Assembly (NCBI GenBank): GCA_035048485.1
Contig: CM068588.1
Span: 27,854,769 to 27,918,768 of the forward strand
Reading direction: 5' to 3'
From: Pteria penguin
Lineage: Eukaryota; Mollusca; Bivalvia; Pterioida; Pteriidae
DNA: 64,000 nucleotides
Positions 1-10,800 of this stretch are shown here, piece by piece (within the stretch, counting starts at the first letter, position 1; every line of letters starts with the position of its first letter). The notes below the pieces were generated by a model. That model was given only the letters and a program-made list of their open reading frames with translations. It was not told the DNA's origin and searched no databases. Both the position numbers and the translations under genes were made by a program.

Positions 1-339
1 ACGTTGACGTAAGCGTAATCGTAGAAGTAAGAGAAAGTCTCGTAGACTTGCTTGTAAACAAACAGAAAAACAATATACCTGACGACATTTAGAAGGATGT
101 AAAGGACATGAAACTATAAGTTATGTCTACTCTTGAATGTACGACTTTTAGACTTAAAGTAAAATTTAAATTTTGCGGAATTGTCATTGCATTTCTATAT
201 TTTAAGACAAGTGTGTATTGAATACATTTGATATTTGAAACATACATCTGTGTCCTTGCAAAGCACGCTGCCCTAACGACTTTCATCTTGGGATACTATG
301 ATAGTAACGATGTCACAAGATTCCGAATGAATTAGGTTT

Positions 340-640
340 CTATTTTGAAAATTACTAATGTCTTTCAGAGTTGGCATAGTAATGCAAGACACGATGAATA
401 CATTGGTCATTTATGAAACACAGTATATCTACAATAAAAATGTTTTAATTGTTTTCAGAAAAAATATGCTCATGGCTGAATGATATAATGAAAGAAAATG
501 ATTATTGTGTTGACGATACTTATTGGTGAATAGATTTGAATGAAATATACTTATACTTATTTATGAAATCAAGATACATACCACCTTGTCCTTGTTTCAC
601 TGTGTATAGCCATTTGAACAGTTAAGGTTATCTTAAGGAG
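340..640 (+). repeat. Duplicated non-coding flank, copy 1 of 3
   Basis: This segment can be aligned by eye with about 18530-18930 and 26060-26420. All three share a 'gaatagatttgaa' core, a patch around 'gatacat/ggatacc' and a run 'catttgaacagttaaggtta' (less conserved in the third copy). In the other two copies it lies downstream of a tail exon or its relic, so the window probably opens just after an earlier member of the same duplicated array. No coding potential is seen in 1-690. Confidence 0.55.
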
Positions 641-689
641 GGCACACATAAATCCATTCACCACAATTATTAAGTAATATGTCTTATTT

Positions 690-860
690 TAATTGACCTT
701 CTTAAGTTAGTATTGTAACTGTAATATAATGGAATATTTTTGTAATGTTTTATTTTCTGTATTTATTTTATTATAATAATGTTTTATGTACACGTCCTTG
801 ATGATTTGTGCCATACAGCTTAGTCAGTTGATTTCTATATTCTCTTTTATCAAATGATTT
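690..860 (+). repeat. Dispersed repeat family R1, partial copy
   Basis: This shares the order of blocks 'aattgacc...', 'gtgccatacagctt(a/t)gtcag' and 'ttctcttttatc' with 10440-10800, and more loosely with 22420-22800 and 30240-30460. No ORF spans the copies. It is a dispersed non-coding repeat of unknown class, three copies of which lie in apparent introns or intergenic spacers of the duplicated array. Confidence 0.45.
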
Positions 861-1294
861 AAAACATACCTTAATTATCAATAAATGTGTTAAGTGGTCG
901 AAGCTTCATGTAACCATGTCATTCAAACGATAATTCAAGAAAAAATATTATTAACACTGAGATTGAAATGTTGTAATTTTCTTATTTCCCATGGTTGTCA
1001 TGATAACATTCATAGCATATCTAGTCCACAGTGTAGCAATGTCAATGTGATGGGTCTGTTAACTTCTCCGAAAAGACGTAAGTGTAGTCGGTGAAAAAAT
1101 ATAAGACACATACACGATGTACCATTTTGTATGGTTTTGCTTCATGTTATAAACCGTCAGCGATAATATTACAAGTTATTAATCAACGATTCCATGTGAT
1201 AGGGTTGGCAGGTTATAAGTCAAAATAAAACCATTGGAAGTCGACTTCATCGCAGTACCCTTATTCAAACATCTTTATCCCCGCTTTACCTGAG
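861..1294. other. Spacer, nothing recognised
   Basis: This stretch holds only a 66-codon chance ORF at 894-1094 with no recognisable domain. I see no tRNA, exon-like boundary pair or repeat. Confidence 0.4.
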
Positions 1295-1385
1295 CGCCGA
1301 ATCAGTCCAGTGGTAAAAGTCGCCGTACGAATTGTGTTGGCGGTCGAAGTATTCTGGGTTCGAACCCAACGTATTTAGTGCATTC
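1295..1385 (+). repeat. tRNA-like SINE head
   Basis: An A-box-like 'agtccagtggtaaaag' is followed at tRNA-like spacing by a good B box, 'gggttcgaaccca'. The acceptor stem is not paired, so this is a tRNA-derived SINE relic and not a tRNA gene. Confidence 0.5.
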
Positions 1386-1506
1386 ATATTTTTCTTTAAG
1401 AAAAATGTGTGAAACACAGATGCCCACAGCGGCAACTTAGTCCTTATAAGACAAAACTCGCAATATTTTACTTTTGATCTGCCCCAGCACAGGGAATGTG
1501 ATATCA

Positions 1507-1510
<4 letters not shown>

Positions 1511-1540
<30 letters not shown>

Positions 1541-1787
1541 TTTGTTTTACGTCACACCACGAATATTTCACGTATATGGTGACGGCATCTGTCTGATGCG
1601 AAGCATAGAAATTTTGGACCCACTTGAAGCAGTGAGGGATCCTTAACGTGCCATGGATACCACGGAAAGGGGGCCTCACTTTTTACTGTCTCATCCGAAA
1701 GACATGACACCGGCATGACCAGAGCGGGACTCGAACCCCGGCCTCCCGATTATGAGTTCGACGCGATACCACTAGGCCATGCCGGCT
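1511..1787 (-). mobile_element. tRNA-derived SINE, near full length, with target-site duplication
   Basis: On the minus strand the element starts with a tRNA-like head (A box 'tggcctagtggtatcgcgtc', B box 'ggttcgagtcc'). It continues through a central domain with 'ggcacgttaaggatccctca' and ends in a (TCAA)n tail, read here as (TTGA)n from 1508. A 14-bp duplication, tgtgatatcagcga at 1497-1510 and tgtgatgtcagcga at 1788-1801 (one mismatch), flanks it. The same family occurs on the plus strand at 32823 and 59035. Confidence 0.9.
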
Positions 1788-1864
1788 TGTGATGTCAGCG
1801 AAGTGCTAGCAATCCTTAGATGAATTTATAGTTCAAGTGAAACTTAGAATACAAGCACTGCACG

Positions 1865-1975
1865 GCTGTTGTGGGAAGTGGGGAAGGTGTTGCCCGTAAA
1901 CCTATCAACCACACCAGTTGATGGCAGGTGTTACTCCTACTGACCCTCCGAAGCCGGTCAAAAAAACCGTTCTGT
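1865..1975 (+). repeat. R1-family 5' module
   Basis: The order 'gggaag-tgggcg/ttgcccgtaaacc-accacacca(g/a)ttga' is shared with 10560-10640 and 22565-22640, which are parts of larger R1 copies. Here the module is isolated. Confidence 0.4.
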
Positions 1976-2039
1976 AATAGAAATTTACAAGAAAAACTAG
2001 ATTTTGCCCGCGAAATTTATCACTAGATATATGTTTTAT

Positions 2040-2115
2040 AAGCCGTCGCCGGGATTCGAACATAGACCCTAGCGACCTCTCAAAATGTTAACCACTAGAC
2101 TATCATCCTGAGATC
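2040..2115 (-). repeat. tRNA-like SINE head, minus strand
   Basis: The reverse complement shows an A-box-like stretch and a B box (complement of 'gggattcgaacat') about 45 bases apart. There is no paired acceptor stem. It is a third tRNA-derived sequence within 800 bases. Confidence 0.4.
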
Positions 2116-2279
2116 GATATGTTTAATATAATTAAGTATAAATCGACAAATTTTGATTCTCTACCTTTCATCCCTGTTTTGTATATATTGGATCGTTAGT
2201 TTTGGTTTATTTTTAACCCGGATGAGCAAAATTATTGCTGACGGATTATAATAAACACTTAAGTATTCATAATATCCAC

Positions 2280-2445
2280 ACTAAACTTCACGTACATGGT
2301 GACGGTATTTGCCTGATGCATTGCATGTAATATATACCTTTGCAAAGGACCCTCCCGAAGTAGTGAAGGATCTTTTACGTACCGCGCCTATTGTGATACG
2401 GGCCGTCGGTACACTAGGCCAGTGTCACTGCTGGTGGACTGATAG
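2280..2445 (-). repeat. Degraded SINE body
   Basis: This carries decayed counterparts of the SINE at 1511-1787: 'acatggtgacggtatttgcctgatgc', a 'cttt(a)cgta' block and 'tagtgaaggatc'. The tRNA head is mostly lost. Confidence 0.55.
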
Positions 2446-2514
2446 TCCCTGAGGGCCCCATAAGTCTAGTTTTCAGTGCTTTTCTACTTGAAATATATAC
2501 TTAAAAGTATCCGC

Positions 2515-2735
2515 CATGAAATTATGTAAATCACTCAAAAACTAAGGGGTATCTCCCTCAAGCATAGCTCTGTCTTTAGATTGATTCTTTGGTTCACTTT
2601 CTCGGTCATTTTGGTTTCAATACTGCTCTTCAAATATTTATGTAATATGATAATTCCAACCATTCGGCCATGAGCATCACTGAAGAGACATGAGTTGTCG
2701 AAATGCGCATCTGGTGCACAAAACTAAAAGGTATA
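2515..2735 (+). repeat. Dispersed repeat family R2
   Basis: The hallmark is 'gagcatcactgaagagacat' followed by 'gttgtcgaaatgcgcatctg'. Diverged copies lie at about 10950-11035 (minus), 16640-16775 and 17380-17565 (plus). I recall a very similar block being common in bivalve genomic sequence, which supports but does not prove the taxonomic guess. Confidence 0.55.
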
Positions 2736-2764
2736 TATGTTCTATATTTATTATTATTATTATT

Positions 2765-2872
2765 GTCTCATCCGAAAGACTGAACACTGGTGAGCCCACG
2801 GCGGGAGTCGAATCTGGACCTCTTGCTTAAGAAGCCGAACACCTCATCTACTGAGCTATACCGGGTTTGCTC
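2765..2872 (-). repeat. tRNA-like SINE, second family
   Basis: This matches 23240-23335 on the same strand: 'ccgaaagac(t/a)gaacac(t/c)ggtg', 'cccacggcgggagtcga' and a closing 'atctactgagcta / atccacttagcca' that is an A box in reverse. The second half is tRNA-like. Confidence 0.6.
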
Positions 2873-3698
2873 ATCAACTTAATTCAGTAATAGGCCTATG
2901 TGACGAGTTATTATTGCAGATGTCGACATCTTTAACAATTTAACTCTCCGCCGGCTAATAATCAGAGGCCCTAAATATAGAGAACCAAAATCATTTAAAG
3001 GGACCTGGTTCGAGACTGGAAAATTATGGCATGCAAAGTTTGAATTACGACAATATCTTATTTTTCTTGTATTGCATGAAGTACAAATTTGGTATAAATT
3101 GCACATTTTTACACTAAAATTCTTCAATAAATTTGTAGAAGAAAGGTAATTGAGTCGAATTAAATTCGGTCGGTTTCAATTCTCCAAATAAGGCGATGCT
3201 CCGCCTATAATCATGCACGTATATTCACTGTAGAAAACGACAACAATGGAGAACATGGAGGAATACCATCACGGGAAAAAGCAAATGTGCGGTAGAAAAA
3301 AAAGTATACACAGACTAAGAGGCCGAAAAACACGAAAAGTGGGAAAAATGTGAGAATCAGGCAAAGCGCGGTCGATGGCGTGGTTATGGTGCAAATTAAA
3401 GCGGACAAATCTCCTTAACGACTTCGAATTTGGTAACAATCATTTTTATGTACCTTAGATATTATACTAATAATCGATTTCCGTTTAAGAAACCTGTTTA
3501 CATTTCTTTATATACTTTTCCCGATTTCAATCGGACCAGGCTCCTTTAATTTGCGTAACATTCTCAATACTGTAATGGATTCCATTGAGCCATTGAGGAT
3601 TATGCCAGAAGATGGACTAGACAAGACGATGTTGAATTGGACACATTGTCGGAATGGATTAAAAGTATTAGTTGTCAGATAAAATCACGTATCACTAA
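2873..3698. other. Spacer without recognised gene
   Basis: There are short chance ORFs on the minus strand (2879-3127 and 3211-3408) without domain similarity that I recognise. No splice-paired exon was found. Confidence 0.4.
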
Positions 3699-3957
3699 CC
3701 TAAAAAGGAATTTGAGGTCCCGTCATCCTTCTCCAATCCAAATGTAATGGCAGAATATATATAAAACATAACGATTACGTATTAAGACAGACAAAGCCTC
3801 AAACAATGTTGTATTTCTGTGCAATTGCCTTAAAAAGGAACTTGAGGTCCCGTCATCCTTCTCCAATCGAAATGTAGTGACAAAACTATATAGAAAACAT
3901 AACGATTACGTATTAGTAAGACAGACAAAGCCTCAAACAATGTTGTATTTATGTACT
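3699..3957 (+). repeat. Tandem duplication, two 130-bp units
   Basis: Units at 3699-3828 and 3829-3957 share 'taaaaaggaa', 'ttgaggtcccgtcatccttc' and 'gacagacaaagcctcaaaca' in order. The second has an extra 'gtaag' and a few substitutions. Confidence 0.85.
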
Positions 3958-4139
3958 TTTAGAGGACCTTGAAAAAATAAAAAAAAAAAACAGACGCTGG
4001 TACTTCTTTGTGTGCTCTCTATTGATAAACAGCATAAATAGGTATTGAATGTCGATCTGACCTAAAGACAATGAGTTCGAGGACTTAATTTATAATTGAT
4101 TCTTAAACTTTATAAAAATCCATATAAAGATTAACTGCA

Positions 4140-4890
4140 GGATTCAGTAAATGCTGCACCAAAACTTCTATCAGTACCCTTTTCCAAAATACTATGTGAA
4201 GAAAAGGAGAAGCTTCAGAAGTACTTGGATATCATCCACTCAAAAGGTGGGTTTCAGCAGTTTTGGAAATTGGAAAACTCAAAAGACTTTTTAAAAACTT
4301 AATCAAAAGACCTGTCAACTGTACATATGGTATTCATTAATCCTCATGAGATTTCTTCTTTTGCACTACTATTCTTCATAGCGTAACGATTCTGTAGCGT
4401 GATTGACAAGTGCGTGTTCAGTAAGAATATTGTTCGCAGATATAGACATATTGTATTGGGCTGTCCAGACACATATCTTGTTAAAAACATCGGTGATTAG
4501 AAGGTTAAGGTCTTTGAAGATGAAATTAAGAACATGTTAGATTTTCTTAATGACAATATAAATGTTGTATTCCGTGCATTCACACAACCAATCGACCATT
4601 ACCCATAGGCAATTATTGTGCATCTTTACTCTCCGATTTCTTTCTTTATTGGTATGATAAATTTCTACAAAATATTCTATGTCAGCATAAAAAGATCCGA
4701 TATGCTAGCTTCTTCACACTATGGTCCTTTCATATACCGTGGCAAGCCACTGAATGACAAATTAATATTGCAAGGCTACGTAAAACCACGTTGGAAGTCC
4801 ACAATCATCAAGTTTTACGATTGCTATAAAGACTTTTACGCTTATCAGATATCATTGTCTGACATGTCGACTTCCGTATTTGATTGTAAT
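4140..4890 (+). pseudogene. Degenerate reverse-transcriptase remnant, Penelope-like or unclassified
   Basis: Pieces of one protein lie in order but in changing frames with stops. First, near 4200-4305, comes a segment with the pattern KYLDIIHSKGG..Q-FWKLENSKD. Next, at 4405-4440, IDKCVFSKN..RRYRHIVLG; then 4445-4560, YLVKNIGD and KNMLDFLNDNINVVF. Last, at 4618-4899, comes an open stretch with YGPFIYRGKPL, LILQGYVKPRWKS and KFYDCYKDFYAY. This order matches a reverse-transcriptase family that I know from corals and molluscs, but I cannot name its clade with certainty. The catalytic aspartate motif is not preserved. The element is dead. Confidence 0.55.
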
Positions 4891-5164
4891 CCTTGTTAAT
4901 CCGTTTGTACTGTCATTATTCAACATCGCACATTTTACTAACCAGGACGTTCTACCGATTGTGACTACGGTATTATCGTTACCACCTTACAGGTGTATAC
5001 CATCTTTGGAAATCTAAAATCGTCCTAGTTAAGAAACGAATCTAATTTTTGGTTTCATTGGATGAAGGTATACCACGAAAATAGGACGTAAAAATGCATC
5101 TTTGCGCGTAGCAGAAGTTACATATCATCAGATATATTACAGGTACATTATTGTCAAATAGAAA

Positions 5165-6015
5165 TTTCACTTAAAATCACTTTTATCTCACATAACTTTC
5201 TGTTTGCAAGAATCACATTTCAGTAAAACTATTTCTTGTAAGTATTATCTCTTTACAAATTCCATTAACTGCTACCTATTACTAATTAAATTTTATAACC
5301 ACATCTAACCTCAGGTATGTACTATCTGACACGAGTTCTGGCCTTAGGTCCATGAGGAAATAAAAGCACAGAAGAAGTTACCGTTTGATCATAATTATAA
5401 AGCACAATTTCTGTTGTATTAAGTTATTCAATCTTCCGTCAGAACAAAACGACGAGGAAATATTGTCAGATACATGTCAATTTTAGGTTTATCTCTCATG
5501 GTACTTGGCCAAAAGAAAACTGAAGACATCTGACAAAGCTACGATATGATATTTACTACGTCACAAGACCAAGAATTATACTAACTGAAATAATATGGCG
5601 GCAGAAGTGAGCTTTCACTAAAAATCACTTTTATTTCACATAACTTTCTGTTTGCAAGAATCACATTTCAGTTAAACTATTTTTGTAAGTATCATCTCTT
5701 TACAAATTCTATTAACTGCTACCTATTACTAATTAAATTTTATGACCACATCTAACCTCCAGTATCTACTATCTGACACGAGTTCTGGCTGATTGTGTCT
5801 AATTAATACAACCTTTAATCTGTTTATTCCATTCTCAAGCTCCACAAGGAAATAAAAACACAATGAAATTTACCATTATATCATGCATGTAATTTTAAAG
5901 CCAAATTTCTGTCGTATTTAGTTCGATATTCCGTCAGAGCAAAACGACAAGGAAATATTGTTAGATATATGTCAATATATTATTGTTAGGTTTATCTCTC
6001 ATGGTACTTGGCTAA
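5165..6015 (+). repeat. Direct duplication with about 448-bp offset
   Basis: The blocks at 5165-5515 recur at 5613-6015: 'cataactttctgtttgcaag', 'gctacctattactaattaaa', 'atctgacacgagttctggc', 'cgacgaggaaatattgt' and 'tttatctctcatggtacttg'. Each copy ends at the same phrase. The second copy has a roughly 50-bp insertion. No coding content is seen. Confidence 0.9.
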
Positions 6016-6960
6016 GGCCAGTGATTTTCTTTAATAACATATCAATGATTTGCGATACTCTCTCGGTACTTGTCAATGGTCGGAGATTCCTCTGGGTACC
6101 CACCAATGATTGTTGACTTTCTCTATTAACCTGCCGATTGTGCGTCATTTTCTCTTTGTATAATCTGATGTTTGGTGATTTCGTCTAAGAACCGGCTAGT
6201 GATCAGCTATGTCTATAAATGAGGATGGGGACATATTGTTTTTGACCTGTCTGTTTGTAGTTTTTAGTTGTTAACTATAACCTTCGTCATAACTTCTGAA
6301 CTTTCAAATTACACCAAGATCATTGACATTGACCATAATGTTTTGACCTACATGTACGTTTCAAAATTTACCTTATTTCGACTTTGTTGCCGCCAAAGCA
6401 TTCGTGTTTCACAAACACATCTTTTTTTCTGTTTATCAGTCGATGCTTTGTGAGTTTCTTTTGGTACATGCAATTGGGGAGTTTTTCTGATATACAGATA
6501 GTCGGCAATTATCTCTAGGTACCTTCTTTTGATTGGTAAAAATCTCTGAATACACACCGACAGGCGATTATTTATTTTCTTTAGATACCTGCAATTAATC
6601 GGGCATTCCATCCGGGTATCCGTCGAAGTTCGATAATAGTTTTTTTCGATGGCTTTTGACTTTTTACTTTCTCTGGGTACCTGTTGATGGACACGATTAA
6701 CTCTGGGTATCTGTCGATGGATAGTGATTTACAATGAGTATTTGTCGAAAGACAATGACCTTCTCTGTGTATCTGTCGATGGACAGTAATTTACTTTCGG
6801 TACCTGTCATTTTTTACTCTGGATGCATAGAAATGGTTGGCTATTTACTCTGGATATCTCCCGATGGTCTTTTTGTCTGTGTACCTGTCGATGGTACCCT
6901 GGGTTCCCGCTGATGGTCATTGGTATACCTGCTAATTGCCCATGATCAATTAATTACTTA
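6016..6960 (+). repeat. Degenerate minisatellite, 'ctctgggtacctgtcgatgg' type (MS-A)
   Basis: Many diverged copies of a roughly 31-bp motif (g-g-tgattta-ctctgg-tacctgtcgatgg) run through this interval, densest at 6640-6960. It is interrupted at about 6220-6430 by another repeat. The same motif forms the more regular array at 53160-53800. Both arrays sit just upstream of a copy of the hydrophobic exon, so this minisatellite was probably part of the duplicated block. Confidence 0.65.
6220..6430 (+). repeat. Dispersed repeat family R3 ('ggggcatattgtttttg' type)
   Basis: This contains 'ggggacatattgtttttg', 'ataact-tctgaa', 'ttacaccaaga' and 'ccgccaaagcattcgtgttt'. It corresponds to the larger copy at 37255-37690, where the end reads 'ccgccgggggcattagtgttt'. 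Another fragment is at about 7040-7235. Confidence 0.6.
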
Positions 6961-7039
6961 GAGTACCGGTCGTTGGTCGCTGATTGTAGCCCTTTTTAAA
7001 TCACACCGCGGCCACTCACCTCCTGACATTGAATGCGAC

Positions 7040-7235
7040 TTTACACATACATTTCAAAAACTGTAACATTATCATAACTTTTGAATCGTAAAAGTAGGAT
7101 TTCATTTTTCACATGCGTATTCCTTGTGCAAAGTCCTTTCCGTCGCTACAATGTTTGACTACGTGATCTTTGACTTACATTTCAAACATTAGTTATAACT
7201 TTGAAATCGTAAGAGGTAGGGATTTCGTATGCATA
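7040..7235 (+). repeat. R3 fragment
   Basis: Two diverged sub-units with 'ataacttttgaatcgtaa' and 'ataactttgaaatcgtaa', each followed by 'gattc(a/g)t..catgcgtatt / catattgcc', match the sub-unit layout of 37350-37600. Confidence 0.45.
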
Positions 7236-7544
7236 TTGCCGTTGGGTGTGGTATAATCAAGATACAGGGCATTGCATAATTTGCCTTATTTGAAATTTGT
7301 TGAAACCGTTTTCAATTCAAAAATAAATGTCAAATATACGACACTTAATCAATAAATGAGTTAATATATGAATAAATAATTAATTTATTTATTATTTCTG
7401 TGTCGTTTACACGCACATACAGAGCTTTGATTTTATTGATTAAAAGGAATTGGTGGCATTTGTTTGAGCAATTATTAAATCATATACGGGCATTTTTTGT
7501 GGTAACAAAGAGAACAAAGGTTAAGCCATCAAAATGTGCATTAA

Positions 7545-8154
7545 ATGAGTAACGCTATAAATAGAAAAGGTGATTCCTTAATATCAATATGTATATTTCC
7601 GCCGTGCGGAGAATGCAATGTGTTTGTTCACGTGACGGCCACTGCAAACATTGGAAAACGCAGTGCCGTTACTCTGTTTATTAGCATGTATGTAAATATC
7701 TACTGTCATTTTCGTAATACTAAACAACTCCCAACATTTTCAGTCTACATGAGCAGAATTTTAATCTCCAATGTATCCTGGGATATTTCAAGCTATAGCT
7801 GTCATAATCCTACTTATTTTTGTAAGTGATCCCGCCTTATATATATTTGTCATAAATGGAGCACGTACACATAATTGAATAAGAAAGGGATATCTCGACT
7901 ATTTAAGACGTAGTAAAGGAGAAAAACTAGGATCAATGATACTATTGCCAAAAGATAATATTTCCTGGTTTCTCCACAAACAACGATGCGTGTACTTACA
8001 TAAACATCAATCGTTTCCCCCTTTTGGAGATAGTAGATAAAGTCATTCACATCTACGAAGTTTAACGGAAAACAATGTATTTATTCAGTGATGTTTGTTG
8101 CATCGTATGTTTTATACAGGCCATGTATTTATTCCAAATTTTCGCTATTGCGAG
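7545..8154 (+). pseudogene. Decayed copy of the multi-pass membrane exon (array copy 1)
   Basis: The DNA aligns block by block with 27600-28176 and partly with 54240-54628: 'ataaatagaaaaggtg', 'acaaacattggaa', 'tatcctg', 'gctgtcataat', 'acaatgatactat/tcaatgatactattgcc' and 'atttcctgg'. Several stops break the frame over 7800-8065. The last stretch, 8075-8154, is open (M-Y-L-F-S-D-V-C-C-I-V.. to F-A-I-A) and ends at a good donor, GCGAG/gtaaga. Joining its 2-base remainder AG to the micro-exon at 12959 gives S-N-C-S-T-S. The in-frame TAA at 8063 suggests a pseudogene or a much shortened exon. Function unknown. Confidence 0.6.
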
Positions 8155-8279
8155 GTAAGATAACTCAAGGAGTATTGTAAGTTTACTTTATTATGTTAAA
8201 GTATTTACATTTACATGTTTGTATTGACCTTTTAGTACATAGAAATAATAAGATCATGGCATGAAATGTAACACTGATG

Positions 8280-8945
8280 CTCCGTGTGAGGTCCAGTTTT
8301 CATGTCCGAGTGAGAGGCAAGTTGTATGATCAAGTGTCATGTTCTGTGCATGAGATATATGTTGATTGCATGGTTATGGAGTTATAAAGAAATAAGCGAT
8401 TTAACAATATAAGTTTGCATTACGTCACAATAAATTTGTGTTATGCAGTTATGTTTTTAGAGAAGCCGGTTGGCTTTCGTGTAATAACCAATGAAAAATT
8501 ACGTATGATGAGTGTCGTTTTCTTTTGATTTTGGGATTACTGATTACGATTTAGTACCTACCAACATGAGCAATGTATTCTGAGTCCGAGTAAAACACAT
8601 GTTGTGTGCATGATCCGAGTGAGATCTGTGTTGTATGTTCGGTCTGAGTAAAATACATGATATGTGCATATCCCAAGTGAGATCTGTGTTGCATGTTTGG
8701 TCCGAGTGAGACACGTGTTGTGTGCATGGTCCGAAAGATATCTGTGTGGTATTCATGGTCCGAGTGAGACGTGTGCATAGTCCGAGTGAGATGCGAGTTG
8801 TATGCATGGTCCTAGTTAGACAAACTGTACGATTACTATGCATCTTGATTGCATGGTTATTGGGTTAAATAGATACATATTCTATACATGAGTCGAGAAA
8901 ATTCCGTGGTGTATGCATGGTTAGAGTGAGACACATGTTATACGA
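8280..8945 (+). repeat. Minisatellite MS-B, roughly 28-bp unit
   Basis: This is an irregular array of the unit 'catggtccgagtgagatac' plus 'atgttgtgtg'. It makes two overlapping 75-99-codon minus-strand ORFs rich in H-T-T-R-x-S-L-G-P, which I regard as a repeat artefact. Further units lie at 9290-9360, 10150-10400, 11850-11900 and 12160-12515, and a single unit at 55378-55412 in the equivalent intron of copy 3. Confidence 0.8.
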
Positions 8946-9089
8946 TTACTTACGGAATTTCAGGCAGGCAGCATTTCTTGCCTTGAATGGGAAATTTGAT
9001 TTCGTGTTCCTGTCTCCTTCGTATGTTCATGCGTGTATATTTATGTATTTACCTCATCGATTTGAAAGGTTGTTGCAGGACTTTGCGAC

Positions 9090-9200
9090 GAGTGTTGCAT
9101 GCAACCAGTGGACGCTTACTCCTCCCGGGCACCAGGTCTCACCTCGATTTTATTGGGGCTCGCATAAGTCTAAATATGACACTAAACACGATAGTGTCCC
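9090..9200 (-). repeat. Dispersed GC-richer repeat R4, minus strand
   Basis: The reverse complement contains 'gaggtgagacctggtgcccg' and 'ggaggagtaagcgtcc'. Plus-strand copies are at 21840-21960 and 56425-56520. Confidence 0.6.
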
Positions 9201-9362
9201 CTTTATTCCATGAACTATGAAATATCGTTTACCCTTCGATACTTCTTCTTTTTTACTTAAGTGATATTTTTGTTCTAACCATGATTTGTGCGAGATCCAT
9301 TTTGAATGCTTGTTCTGAGTAAGATACATATGTGCGTGGTCCCAATGAGATCCATGTTATAT

Positions 9363-10146
9363 AAGGGGTGAAACGATAATGTTACCTCATCATACGATAC
9401 ATATCGCAATACAGGATCTATGATATGATACGTATCGTGATACACTTTGATTATAGAAATATATAAAGACTTCCACTAGTTTTAATTACACTTCAACGCT
9501 TGTGATAAGGATTATTTTCAACGAATGTTGAAGCATTACAATGTCATATTCTTTTTTTTTCAAAAAGATCAGCATATGCCATAACAACATTATCTAAAGC
9601 AATAAAATGACCTTTGGATTTAGTTATGGCAAGTGCCCGAACAAATCGGGCACGACGTTTGTTCCCAAATGCCTCCTGGAGGCGTATTCGCCCGATGCTT
9701 CAGATTGTGATGTTGTCTGTTTAGCAGGCTTACGACTACACCCAGATACATCCATGTCTAGATGATGCCGCGTCATGTGCGTGGCCATGTTTGAACTGTT
9801 TCCCGTTTTGTATGATAAGTTAGTGAAACAATCTTTGCATGTTTTAGGGTCTTTTAAAGGATTCTTTCCGCCCTCTGATATGGTTTTGAACCCAAAATGC
9901 TCCCATATTTTCGACCTATACGTCACCGGCGGAGCTTGCAGCTCGACAGGTTTTGACGCCATAATTGAAGATATAAAGAAACGAACCAAAACGGACACGA
10001 TGTAAATCAAAGAAAAAAAAATATTTCGCTCAAACAAATCCGGATGCGAACCGTTACCAAACCGTTTCCACGCCTCCACTTACCGTGAACCGAACCGAGG
10101 CATGTGTACCGCGGTATACCGTCAAACGGTATATCGTTTCACCCTT
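9363..10146 (-). mobile_element. Short hAT-type DNA transposon derivative
   Basis: The ends are inverted repeats: aaggggtgaaacgata at 9363-9378 and the complement of aagggtgaaacgata at 10132-10146, one indel apart. Just inside the left end are several 'acgatac..tatcg' stretches typical of hAT subterminal regions. The only gene left is a BED finger, and the transposase catalytic part is absent. No clean 8-bp target duplication is visible (tgttatat left, tgtcagtt right), so the exact edges are uncertain. The hAT label rests on BED finger plus end sequence. Confidence 0.6.
9624..9962 (-). CDS. BED-type zinc finger fragment of a hAT/ZBED transposase
   Basis: I take the Met at 9962 (codon 40 of the 151-codon frame that opens at 10079), because the upstream part reads across the transposon's own terminal region. 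The protein has KIWEHFGFK, then CKDC and about 20 residues later HMTRHH, fitting the BED pattern of an aromatic cluster plus C-x2-C...H-x4-H. It stops after about 112 residues in a Ser/Thr-rich segment, where family members normally carry a long RNase-H-fold transposase with a C-terminal dimerisation region. It is likely a non-functional remnant. Alternatively it is the first exon of a domesticated BED protein, but no further exon is seen on this strand. Confidence 0.6.
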   Translation of the reverse strand: MASKPVELQAPPVTYRSKIWEHFGFKTISEGGKNPLKDPKTCKDCFTNLSYKTGNSSNMATHMTRHHLDMDVSGCSRKPAKQTTSQSEASGEYASRRHLGTNVVPDLFGHLP

Positions 10147-10149
10147 GTC

Positions 10150-10400
10150 AGTTTTATACATCGTGCGAATAAGATATGTGTATGTACAATCCTAATGAGA
10201 TACACGTTATTAAGATGGTACAAATGAGATACATGCCGTATACATAGTCTGAGGGTAGCACATGTCCTATGAAAAGTCTATGCATGGCCCCGAGTTGTAT
10301 ATATGATCCAAGTTAGATAGATGTTTGCACGGTCTGAGTAAGGTGCATGTTGTATGCATATTCCGGGTGAGATATATGTATGCACGGTCCGATTTCACTT
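10150..10400 (+). repeat. MS-B minisatellite segment
   Basis: Diverged units such as 'cggtctgagtaaggtgcatg' and 'tattccgggtgagatatatg' show the same roughly 28-bp spacing as 8280-8945. The hAT derivative at 9363 sits inside this array. Confidence 0.65.
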
Positions 10401-10439
10401 TTACAATGTGAACTTGTTTTTATATTATTCTATACACGT

Positions 10440-10800
10440 TTCGTGTTTAAAAACATTTATGACCTCTCTTCTCAAGAAACCTGTTGATTCTTGTTCTCTA
10501 TATCGATAATTATTAATAAATTTTTAAATGTGTGTCCTTTGATTGTGCTTCTTTTGTGGTAAGTGGGAAGATGGGCGTCCGTAAACCGAAAAACCACACC
10601 AATTGAATGACATTTACTACTTCAATTGACCGTTCTAAATCGGTATCGTTACCGCAGGACAATTGAATATATTTGTAGTGCCGTTTTTCCGTGTATATTT
10701 TACTATTTTTATTTTTGTGTGCATGTCCTTGGTGTCATACAGCTTTGTCAGATGTCTTCTGTTTTCTCTTTTCATAACAACACTTTCAATGATGGATTGT
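10440..10800 (+). repeat. R1 dispersed repeat, fullest copy
   Basis: This aligns with 22420-22800 over most of its length: 'tatgacctctc', 'cctgttga.tcttgttct', 'ataaatttttaaatgt', 'cctttgattgt', 'gggaag.tggg', 'accacacca(a/t)ttg' and 'cggtatcgt'. It has no ORF beyond a chance 82 codons. Confidence 0.65.

Noticed and set aside
8544..8843. Minus-strand ORFs with H-T-T-R-x-S-L-G-P repeats
   Set aside because: They are translations of the MS-B minisatellite. Two overlapping frames are open, which argues for chance.
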